Positions 34,901 through 46,900 of a stretch of 64,000 bases of DNA are shown here, one piece after another (position 1 is the first letter of the stretch; each line of letters begins with the position of its first letter). The notes beneath the pieces were generated by a model. The model searched no databases, was not told the origin of the DNA, and saw only the letters and a program-made list of their open reading frames with translations. Source of the stretch: Pempheris klunzingeri (taxonomy: Eukaryota > Chordata > Actinopteri > Acropomatiformes > Pempheridae); contig NC_092031.1 in the NCBI RefSeq assembly GCF_042242105.1, positions 4,238,175 through 4,302,174 on the forward strand. Reading direction: 5' to 3'. The position numbers were made by a program, and so were the translations under genes.

Positions 34901-37900
34901 TGAGGCTACATCAGTTCCTACTTGCATCACAGACCCGAATCTCTGACCAAAGATTCATCTTAGAATTAGTATGGAATTGAGACACAACTGAAGTCTTAGC
35001 CCTCTTCACCCCAAAGCAAATCTCTCAGATTTATTTGAAATTTGATTTGTCAGATTTAAGTGTGTTTGTCAAAGTAAAACTTGATTCAGCTCTTTCAAAC
35101 CCATTATATATAATATATGTTTAACTGTAGAATATAATCCCCTCAAGTTACAGTCCTGTTAAAAAGGTGGGGGGTGATAATGCTTAAGCCTGCTGGTTAG
35201 CTGTAGATGTCATCCAGTTAGTGCAGAGGAACTCTCACCAAACAAGCTATCTCCCTCCCTATATGACTCGTGGACAGTTGTTAGTGTCAACAAGGGGCGC
35301 TATCGTATTTCCAGCCTTGCTGTAGTCGACCTGAGCTCAGCAGCGGGGGTAAGGGCAGAAGCTTGGATCCAGAAGCTGTTGAAGTTAGCAAAAGGTAGCC
35401 ATTGGTGGAAATTAGCTGGTTAGTGTTGCTTAGCGCTGACAAGGGAATTTGCTGTAGGAGTTAGTCACTCAGAAGCAAGAAGAGGAGAGAGGAGGAGGAA
35501 GAGGAGGAGGAGGAGGAGGCGGCGGGCAGTCTGCTGGTCTCAAAGCAGGAGCAGCTACAGTAGAGCGTAGAGGCTGGGAGGCTCGGAGGAACACAGGAGA
35601 TGACAGCTACCGTACAGCTAACACAGAAGCATAAAGATACACTGTACACTTTGGAAAAAGGTGTTTCATTTTCAACCCATCTGTGAGTGTCATCTGGGAC
35701 AGAGCACATCCTCGTCGACATGTGCTCTGTGAAAACACTCGTGCATGCGTTGAATAGGCTCCACCCGTTTGAAAGTGTGAAGTGAGTGTGAAAAGTGTAT
35801 TGTTGTAAGCCAACAACATGAGAGCAGGCAGCCTCTCACTCAAAGCCACAGCCATGCATTTTGTTAGGTTTGTTTTCTTCATCGGTTAAATGTCTGTTTC
35901 ACCTTAAACGATCATCTGTCATTTCAAAGCAATTGTAAACATTGATCTTTGTGTTAAGATGACATTCAGAAACCTTACTGGACAGATTGGAAATGAGGCC
36001 CACTTCAGAAGTTTGTGTGGCTAATTCTTTATGCTCATCTACTTATTGCTGAATTTGACGGGGGCTCTTTATTTTATTGATGAACAAAAGAAGAACAATG
36101 GAAAAATGTTCAGTTTTATGCTGGTTGGTCACAGTAAATTATATGATGGGATGCATCTGCATGAGAAAAAATGCCCAGCATACACTCAATGCAGGACTGG
36201 ATGAGGCATTTACATCCTTTACTTCAACAAAAGTAGCAGTACTTTAATATAAAAGTGTACTTAAAGTACCAAAAGTAGTTAGTTAGTACTCATTGTGCAG
36301 CAGCCCCTCTGAATGGCTCCATTAAGGTTTCGCTCTTAATGTGAAAAAAGTGCTTTGGATTATGAGACAACTATTAATGTACATCTAACTGCTTCATAAC
36401 TTGTAACATACTATCTGCAATAAAACGCACATCATCATCATCAAAGTTCTGAAATGTCCCTCATTGGGTCTGTCAGTAAGAAAATCCCAATAGCTGCCAC
36501 ATTTCATTTCCATTTAAGAGGAGAGAGAGAAAGAAAGAGAGAAAGCCTTGCCATATTGCTTAAAGCAAGCATGCCATTATTAGAAATTGGTTGTTATAAT
36601 TATGTTTTTATGTATTTTCTAGCAGCATCTGAGACACAAATTGAACAAAAAAAGCCATGTGTTGGTATTAGCTATGATTTTAAACTTATTATACACATAA
36701 ACATAACTATTGTTAAACCAAATCATGAACCGGTACCCTAACCCATCAGATAAATGTACTCCATTCAGTGTCTCATCACCAGGATTATCAATACATTTCT
36801 CAGATGGGACAGAGACGGCAGTTCATTAGAGGCTTACATTGGCTTCAGGATCATGCTTTTGAACAGTTTATAAAAAAACAGTCACACATACTAAGAAGTG
36901 TCATGCACCCAAAATGGTACAGATTTGATAGAAATTTAAAATATATGAATAATCACCCAAAAAATCTATCACTTGCTATAAACGTTCCAATGAATTAACT
37001 GTACTGCCCATTATTGGACAGCTAACAAGGGTAACTAACAAGGGTGACTGCCCGATGAGGACGACTCTAATGCTATTACTACCTGATGGTCCATTAATTG
37101 ATATGAGCTCAATGAACCTGCTGGAGCGTTGAGCCATTTTGGTTAAATTCTAATTAAGGTCCACTGTTTGGTCAAGCCTGATTGGTTCTGCATTTGTTTA
37201 CACAGTCAGGTCTGACTATCTGGCTGAGAGAGGAGGTGAAGAAGGGTGAAGGGATAGACTGAGAGATAGACTGAGAGTTCAGCTAGGGTGGGCTACACTT
37301 TACCATCGGACTGATCCGGGAATACTGCGTTATCATCGGCAAAGCAGCGTGTGCCTGAAATGTTACCGTAGTCAAATATGGGCCCTTCCAGCAAAGTCAC
37401 AATATCCAACCGATTGATCTTAGTCAGCACCGCAGTTAAAGCATCCGCTGGAGAGGAGAGAGACAGAGAGATGTACAGCTCATTTCACGTCATGTTGTAA
37501 TACCACAGAACCTTACTGTCCGTTATATTGATTCATTTTTATGGATGTGAACCACAGCGGCCATATTTCTTTCTTCCTGCCACACATACATACAGCAAAA
37601 GAACACAGAAACACGTTCTGCTTACTTGTGGCATTTTTACCGTCCCTGTGCACCCATTTCTTTAGGAGCATGAAGCTCTGTGCTGTCAGGGAATTGGGGT
37701 TCTCCACTCTGATGAAGTTGATCTCATCCACAGAGAAATCCAGCTCCCTGGCCAGCTCTGTAACGGCAACACACAAAAAATACTAAGTGAAAACAAGAAA
37801 GCTTCAGTCCTTTGTTGCTCAGCAGGATGACCTTGGCACTAACCCAGCTAGGCATAAGATTATAACCAATGTAAAAAAAGAAAAAGTCACCTATGCTAAA

Positions 37901-40900
37901 ACAACTGCACTTACAATGAGGCAACATTGCAAAAAAGCCTCCACAGATGCAGAAACTTAGACAATCAGGTATCTGATGACCAGCTGCCGCACGACACATC
38001 ATATGTGGTGCAAACAAATGGATGCCACAGGGGATGTACTGTATTAACATGGAGCAATACAGAGCAAACAGCTGGAAAAGAGCTACAGAGAATGAGGCAT
38101 TTTAAATTAGTTTTCAGGTTTGCAGCAATAATAAGACTCACCAAAGGACATTCACCTCCCGATATGTCAGTTCTCATGTTAAAGAGGTGATGGACGTATT
38201 TTTATCCGACTAAACTGTAGCTCTGTCACCACGATTTGTACCAATACATATATTATCTTTTATTTGCTGATTTGTTAAATGGCTGTAACTGCCAAACACT
38301 GTGCCAAACACAGTCTAAAGCTCCCGAAGCAGTGAAACGCTGCTCATACTACAGCACTGGCTATAAATTTAAAACTACGAGAACATAATGTTCAGCAGAT
38401 CTACTGGTTCACCGCAGCTCTGCAACAGGAGCACACATTAAATATGGATTAGACTCCTTTTCTCTTCCGAGCAGTCATTCAGTCACTGCCCTGGACAGAC
38501 AGAGACAACAATTATTCACACTCACAAGCACTTCAGATAGATGCCTGTGTACATACAATTACTGCACACCCTCTCTCTCTCTCTGTCACACACACACAAA
38601 CACACACACACACACACACACAGGGTAACGCCCACTCACACACACACATGCAGGCAGGCGTGGGCCAGTGCTGCAGTGCAGGTGGACAGGCTTGGACTAA
38701 ACTGCAGAGGCCACACCCTGATTGCTGCTCAGGAACAAATGATAAAAAAACGATCTTAATATTCTTCTTATGCACAAACCCAAAGAAACATGAAGTGGAA
38801 GAAAATAAATACATTACTTCATAAGCTTTTTAGCTATTAAAATGAATAATACCTTCATTACTGTGTATAGTTTTCAGACCCCTAACTAACCCCTAATTAT
38901 ATCTCATGTTTGTGTTTAAATTTTAAACATTGAATTGAAAAATGTGTAATGTGTAACGCCATGTGTAATGATGGTGATGTACACAACTATAAATGCCTCT
39001 GCAGTGCTGTTCAGTTGAGACATTTTTATACTGTTTGTCCACCAGATGGCAACATGCTCTGTAAAACGGACAGTTTGAGAGCTACAGTCAGTGTTCTTCA
39101 TCGTATTCAATCTTTGTTGCAAGATGGGCATTACATCTAATTGTTTTTCAGTGAATATATATAGAACACTTATAAAAGCACGAGTTTTAGTCTCTGGTTG
39201 AGGGCTGAAATGATTGAAATTAAACCGATTTACTTCCAACATTTCAGCTGCTTCTCCGTGTCACATCAGTTTTCTTGCATTGCTTCATGCTTGTTTTGAG
39301 TGTGTGAAACTGTCAGATGTGGGTAGACTCACCAGTCCAGCTGAGTCCGAGGTGGTCGGCTACTATTGCCATGCGGAGGTCTGTTCTCTCACAGGGACTC
39401 TGAGGGCCTGTGCAGGGAAGCAGGGAGGGGCAGGGCACCAAATATTAACATGTGGTATTATGACAACAATCCCCAAATTACTAAAATGTGGTTCTCAGAA
39501 GGAGATACACAAAATGGCTCCTATAAAATGGCTGCAGAGGAGATCAATGACATTTAACAAAAGTAACAGATTGGGATTGTGAACTGAAAGTTTGTCTGTT
39601 TCAGACTGTAGACATTAATGTAGTTTAACCACTAAATACCTAGTTAATAAATACCTACTTAGTTTGATCTCTTTTTTTTGTGTTTTTGTGTTGGCAACTG
39701 AACAAACATAAAGACTAACTTTAGCTCACTGTCCCAGGTCTCACCTCTGGAAAAAAAACACAAAAACAAGAAGTATTTTCTGGCCAGACTCTCCTCAATG
39801 ACTCACTTTGGATGATGGATGCCTGGAAACAGGTTTTGACATTTTGGGAAACATGCTTCACTTTCTTTTGGAGAATTTGATAAGAAGATGAACACCGCTC
39901 TCACACCTCTGTCTGTTCAATATGAACCTCGAACCAGGAGACGTTAGCTTAGCTTAGGCTGGCTATATCAAAAAGTAAAGAGAAACTGGCCTATCAGCAT
40001 CTCTAAAGCTCACTAATTAACTAATTAGATTTCATTTGTTTACACAATAACCAAATGTTGATGCAGGGCTACGTGTTGGATAACTTCTTGGGAAAGAGCA
40101 ATGCACCAGATGAATGAATCTATTTCCCAAAATCTCAATCTATTCCATAAAGTTTTATAATCTGCTGTCCATATGGCTATATTCGATCTCTTTTCTCTTA
40201 ATAATTAAGCTTTGTGAAATGCAGATATGTGCTCTGTGTGGGACATCAGTGTTGTACAGTGTTGCCATCTCTACTAGATTAGCTTTTATACTGTGGTAAG
40301 TAAAAGTAAACATGCAATATAAATCTGATGAGATGGCTTCAGCAACTACTTTTAGACCAGCACTACTAAAGAACATCAGTGGGACGATGGATAATACCAA
40401 ATAAAATCAAAAGCACGAGGATCTGTGAGGCCAGAAAAGGAAAAACAAAACACACTTTTTCACACTGAAGTGTTGGATGTTCAGTATTAGTAGTAAGAAT
40501 AGTTAATAGTTAAATAGTTAAAGAGTTTTATATCACATCACTAACAACAAACGATCTACCGTCAGGCAACATTCCCTCCCACTGATGAAAGCAATTCATG
40601 GCTTCAACTTGAAATCAAAAGTAATCCAGCTGCACCAAGTTATGAGTGAGTGACTACACTGACACACTCTTGCGCAGCTGACATTCATCTGATTGTCAAG
40701 TTGGGCTGATGAATTGTTTTCGCAGTGTTTTCAAAGACCAAAAGTACCATCAAATAATATCTACAGGCCAGGCAAGCAGACCAAAACAAACACAAGGCCA
40801 TATTTCCCCAAACAATCGTAACCATCTAAGTCTTAACCGTGTCGACGATAGAAGTGAGAGGTGTGGTGTCATTTGGTGAGACGCAAGGCTAACTTGATCT

Positions 40901-43900
40901 GTAGTGTGGAATGAAAGTGAGAATGTGTGTGGTCGCCTCCAAGTCCCCATCGTACCCCATCGTAATAGAAAGGAATGTAAACTCTGAAGTGTCTAAAAGG
41001 TGTTTGCTGATGTTGAAATTGAAGTTCCTGTACACCAAATGCGTCACTTTATTCTATAGCTCTTGCTAACAATGAGGTAATTAATCCACTGTCTTAACAC
41101 CTTTACAGACATCCCTTTCTCTAAGAGATAAATGTCACACAGCATGACATTAGCGTATTTAGGCTTAATAATAATATCTTGCTTGATCCTGGAACAAATT
41201 TTGAGTATTGCTGATTCTGTCATTGATTCTCTTTATCGTCTTTACCTCTTGGTCTAAATCAGACAGCACAGGACACAGATAACAAGAATGACAGGAAGAA
41301 GAAGTGACAGCTACACTTACGTCACATCACAAAGCACCCACAACAGCTACATGCATCTCATAGAGATAGATCAAATATAGCAAGTGTTTAGAAAGAGTTT
41401 ACAAACTAGTCTCGTTCTCCGTGACAGGAGCCGTGATTGGTTGATCAACCTGACTCCCTTCCTCCTTCTCCTTCTGCTCTTGCTCCTTCCTTCCAAGTGT
41501 CCGCCTACTCTTCCTCCTGCTCCTCCTCATCCTCTCACTGCTGGCCTGCTCAACCTCAGCTCTCACATCTCTAGCAGATGGTGTTGATGTGGTGGTGCTG
41601 GTGGAGGTAGAGGTGCGTGAAGGGCGGGAACTTCTAGAAGCTCTAGATGGTTCTGACAAGGAATTGCTCCTGGTTGTGCTGAGGCTGCAGCTCTCTTCAT
41701 CCACAGTGGGCAGTGTTTTCCCCTCTAACCTTGTTTCAGCCTCCTTAGGAATGGTTTGGTCCAAAAGGTTGGCTGCCTTTCTATTGACAGACCTTGCTTT
41801 AGAGTTTTTTGAGACCACTGCACTGTTTTTTCTCTTTATCTCATCTGTGCTACTTCTACCAGGGGTCTTCACTAAACTAAATCTGTGTTCAGTATTGGAT
41901 TTGCCTTTAGTTATTTGTTTGTTTACCCTGGAAGTTTTAATGCTTCTATCACTAACCGCAGACTTGGCTCTAACGTCCATCTGCTTGCGGGAACAAGAAG
42001 AGTATTTTATGGCTTTCATTACTGGAATTCTTGATTTAGGAGATACATTCTTAAAAGGGTCTAATCTTTCCCTGACATGATGCATTGCATGTTTCCTGAC
42101 TAGAAGTTTATCAACATTTGCTAGTGCCTTGTCTTTCGCTACTTGTTGACTTTGACTGCATAGTTTGCTGCGGGGCACCCTCACTGGTAACCTGGACTTG
42201 CATATCTTCCCTTTAACCTCTTTGGCTCCTGTGCTTGTTATTGCTACATTAGTAAAAGCTCTGGCTTCCCTGCTGTTCTCCTCTAGCTGGCTGAAGGATG
42301 CTTCTATCCTACTAACCTCCTGCAGAGTGGGCCCCGAAGAGGACAACAAGTTAAACACAATACTGCCAGCCTGAATGACGTCTGAGTGGACATAATTAGA
42401 GTCAGGAATGTTGCTACTGGTTTTGCTGCTCCGTGTTTGAGTATTGCTATACTGTTGTGAAGGTGCTGAAGAATTTGTGCTTTGGAAAAGAGTGTTCTGA
42501 TTTTCTGAGGTCCAATCCAAATAGTCTGTCTGTTTGGATGAACCTGAAGGAATTCTGTGATTGGAATAATAATCTGTGATGGCTGGTGGTCTATTATTCA
42601 TGTAGTTGTCTGTCACACTTGATGCATTAAAATTAGAATCAATATTGTTTGAGGTTACAGAATAAGAACTATCTACACTTGTGCCTGAGGTTATGTCATT
42701 AGAACAATCAAAAGTGCTGTTTGACGCATCACAGGTTTTATCAGATGACAACTTGAATCCTGTTTTAAAAGTGGAAAATCTAGGCTCAGTGGAAGATGAG
42801 TCTCTGCATGTACTGTAATTGCTAGTCACATTTGATATTTCTAGCTGGACAGTAGTAGTCTGAATGTAGACTTGAGGAACTGTTAAGGTGTCTATAGGAT
42901 ACGGACTATTAAACTGATCCCCGTGTTGTGGGGGGGCCTCTACCTCTGAGTCCCTGACTCTGTACCTGCCTGCAGAGTAGTAATGCTCACCAATCTGAAA
43001 AAACTGGAGCCTCTCCTCCACCATGTCCCTCTTGCTCATGTCAATCGCACCACTGCGTGTCATCTCAAACATCTTCCCTTCATGGAAGGGGAATGGGTTT
43101 GGCTCGCTCGTCGGCGTGCTATCGTCCGTTGGGGTTCGGGCTGGGGTAGTGTCTGGTGTTGTGGCCTGAGACTGGTCGTCTACTGCCAGTCCGAAAGGCT
43201 TAGGCTCACCATTGCTTCCCCGTGTCCCTCCCATGTCAACGACTTCTTCCTCTCCACCTTTACTTGGCCAAGGGTCAAAGTCCAGCCCTTTAGTGGCAAC
43301 AGTCTTAAAGGGAGAGTTAAACTCCTCTTCTAATTTATAACTAAAGTAAGTGTCTGAAAATCCCTCTTTATCTGAAGGTTTTTGCTCCTGACCTTTAGCC
43401 CCATCCTTACTAACACCATCAGAGTTTTCACCATTTGAGGGGGTGTCTTTTTTGAAAGTGTCCTTTTGACATTCCTCTGGAGTTTTTTCCTCTTCAATAA
43501 CTTCCAGTTTGGTCGGGGGAAAAGAGCGGTCAGTGGACCTAAATGTATCTGTTGCCCAGACGTCCCTCCGGCTGTCTGGAAGACCAAACAGTCGTAGATC
43601 TGCCTGCTCACACAGGCCATCATCCTCATCCTGAAGTTCATATCCATCTAGGGAGTCTATTTCAGTTGCATCTGTGTCATGAGAAAATTCAGCCGTTGTG
43701 GCTATTGAACAGTCTGTTATTGACTGATCATTTCCATTTTGTTCATATTCATAGTCCTCTCCTTTGCCATTGGAACCATTGGAACCATTGGAGCCATTGG
43801 TCCCACCATGAGGTTCCTTGTTGTTCCCATTTTTGTCATTTTTTTTAGATTTAGATGTCTTTTCCTTCTCCTTTTTCTTCTCCTCCTCCTCAGGAACTTT

Positions 43901-46900
43901 AAAAGTGAATTTCTTACAAGGAATTGGTTGGAAGATTGACTCATCATCCTCTTCTTCTCCCTCTTCATTTGACTGACTGTCATCTGCCCCAGGGAGCACT
44001 GGTGTTGGGGGTTGGATACGTATAATTGGCTCAATCAGCAGATCCTTGTCATGTTCTTCTTGTAGGTTCACCTCCATCATTTCAGTCTCAGTCTCTGAGG
44101 AGGCACAGGAACCTTTCCTTTCTGGGTCTGAAATTTCTGAAGCTGAGTCCAGAGGAGGAGGCGGAGGAAACTCAATATATGCGATTCCTTTGTCTTTTGA
44201 GACTTCTTGCTGTTCTTGCCCTGTTATTTCATCATGCATGCCATTGGCTGTTATTTCTTGCTGGTTTAAATTTTTACTTAATTCCTGCTGATTATCATAC
44301 ATTTTTGTTTCTTGCTTATTAGCATTAGCAATGTCTTCCTGGATTACATGAACACTAGTTTTGCTTTCTGGTAGGGCCTCTTTAAAGGAGAAAACAACTC
44401 TGCCCTGGTCATCTTCCTCTGATTCTTCAGATACCTCCATGATAGGGCTGGGTTTCCCTGGCATGAATCCCATAAAGCCATCAGGGGTCTTGGATGTGAG
44501 ATCATAGCTGACCTCCTCGGAGCTGGGGGTTTCTGGTGAAATGGGGCTTTTCCCTGAGCTATCTATGAAAGAAACCTGTTCTAGTGTATCATCTTCGGGG
44601 CTTATGGGGCTGAGGGCCGAGTTCGGTTTCTGTTTGACTGCATACAGTGCCCCTTTGGCCTCTCTCTCTGCCTGCCTTCCCACCTGGACACTGACATAAA
44701 CAGGTAATGTTTTGATACCCTTGAAATTCTCTTTGGTTGTTATAGCAGTTGGAGGGGTTATGACTTTCTCCAGTGTTTCCCTCGGACTAGGAAGGTTATT
44801 GGAGTTGGAATCTTTGGGTGCATTATCTAGAATTTCAAAAGTCAGATCTGTTTTTGCTGGGCTTATCTCAAGACTCGTCTGTATTTTGCTCTTAGATAAT
44901 GTGGGTATTTGTGAGGGTTTAGTTATTGTCTGTTTCTTTGTAAGTTCATTATCTGAAGTAGAAGACAACCTTACAGGAATTTGAGATTCTGTCTTCTTTC
45001 TAAGGTTTTTGTTTAGTGGTTCCCCTGGGTCTTTTCTTGGCACCTCAGCTGAGGCAGACTCACTTTTGGTGACTTGTTGGTTCCTTTTAGCATCACTGTC
45101 TTTCCCTAGTAGTATAGTAGTATCATGACCAACAGGTGTCTGAACTTTCTGACCTTTATTGCTTTCTTTAATTTCCTGAGTAACACTGGGATGGATATCT
45201 TTCCCTTTTGTAGTTGCTTTGTGAGACTCTGTTTCACTAATCTGTCTTGGTGGCGATGCCTCAGGAATACTTTTGTTAAGCAAGATGTCTCCTGTATGTT
45301 TTGGGGCTTTAGATGTTGATGATATCAAAGCAGGTTTACTTTTGTCTTTAGCAGCACACGTGTCCATCTCAACATCCTTTTTCAGGCTTCCTTCTTCTGA
45401 TGTTTCAGATACTTTTGATGCTTTCCCGCCAGTTAAAAACTGATAAACAGGAAGTTTGCTCTCTTGTAATTTCTTTATTGAAGGTTTTGGCTGCACTGGG
45501 GGCGGAGTTTTGGTTGGACTAGACTGACTTTGTTTCAGAGCCTCAGATTCAAACTTCATCCTCACAGCACTGACTTTGGATGTCGATTTTACATGAATGG
45601 GTGAAGAGGGTTCAGACTCACTTGTTTTAGTTTCTTGTTTAATTTTATCCTGACTGATATGAGAGAGCATGCTTTTCTGTGGACTACTTGGTAAGCTAGA
45701 GCTTTTCTTTTCAGTTGTAGAGGTACTGCCAAATATTTTACCGACAGACGGCTCCCTGAGTTTACTTTTGCTGAAACTCTCCTCTGCTACTTTAGGTTTC
45801 TGTTGTGTTTTCTCAGGGCTACTGCAGGCAGAGCTAGGCCATGACCTGGGTTCTCTTAGCTCTCGTCTTACAGGCTTTTTCTCAGGGGACTGCAGCTCAT
45901 CATTGAGCTTCTCCGTTTTGTCACGGAAGAACTGTGATACCTCACTGAGTTTTTCTTCAGCTTCCTTTACAGTTTGGTCCACCCTGTCCTCATAAAGGAG
46001 CTTATCCCTGCTCCTGTCATGTTTATCCTCTGTAAATCGCATCCAAACAGCATGCTTGGGGCTACCCTGTTCTGTGGAGTAATGGAGCACTGTCACCTTA
46101 TCAAACTGAGAGGGTTCATCCTTGTGCAAGAATTTACCAGATTTCGGGGACCCATCTTTTGATGACTTAGAAACAAATTCTCGTTTAGGGCTTCCATACT
46201 GCTGACTCGTGCTCTCAGTGCCACGGCTACCACTCTCCTCAGAAACTAGGTAACGGTTTTTGTCAGTCACCATTGCTGAATCCTCTGTGTCAGAGTGAGA
46301 CAGTGAGGACATGTCAAGTTTCTCTGAGAGGAGCATTTTCTCAGCAAACCTATATGACTCGCCTCTGATTTCTGATAACTCATCATCACAGTATTCTATA
46401 GAGTGCTGGCTCAATAGTTTCAGGGCTTTATATGAATCGTCTGCTATCAGCTGGGCTGAACTTGGACGACTGTCCTCCTCCTGTGACATTGGGGTGTTAA
46501 CGCGAGATGTTTCTAGGAAGGAGGGCAGAGATTCTTCGGCAGTAAGCTCCCCTTCTTCCAGTTGGGCCTCATCGTAATCTATAAGTTCCTTAATTCCATG
46601 GTCTCCCTTGTACACATAAAGCTCAGGGTGTTTCTTTGTTTCCCTGATAATAACCTCAGTTGGTTCTGCTGTGCTATGGCCCTTTTCAATATGAACCTCA
46701 ATTATCCTTTCAACTTTGGGTTTGGATTTAATGTCTCTGTCAAGAAATCTTGGAGTCAGTTCATCACCTTTCACAGAATCCTGGCTAGCTTTGTGCTCAA
46801 AAAGGCCTGCCAGTTCTTTAGAGGGGTCCCTACCTGACTGGAAAGCTTTCATAATATCTCTAACTGACATACCTTCCTCTATCATCTCTGCGCCATCAGT

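Larger units (their letters stand above)
31966..37303. other. ank3 intron between death domain and C-terminus
   Basis: A 5.3-kb interval. It contains a GGGA-rich patch at 31990-32065, a 0.7-kb polypurine/polypyrimidine tract with a long open frame (33360-34080, listed separately), a (GGA)n-rich patch near 35480-35525 and a repeat fragment at 36190-36430. The remainder shows nothing recognisable. Confidence 0.6.
37758..41406. other. ank3 introns flanking the first death-domain exon
   Basis: Apart from the exon at 39333-39407 these hold a (CA)n microsatellite at 38586-38649, a strong CTCF-like word (CCACCAGATGGCAA, 39039-39052) and a teleost repeat at 39830-40060. No other exon is seen. Confidence 0.55.

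Noticed and set aside
35461-35882. A possible alternative ank3 first exon near a GGA-rich patch
   Set aside because: No convincing donor in a usable phase and no non-repetitive coding character.
41399-41406. The in-frame stop after the giant exon as the natural protein end
   Set aside because: The exon is preceded and followed by phase-1 junctions and the death domain lies downstream, so the stop is most likely intronic.
43330-44322. Several ~100-codon frames on both strands inside the giant exon
   Set aside because: All are shadows of the 2.6-kb-codon ank3 frame.
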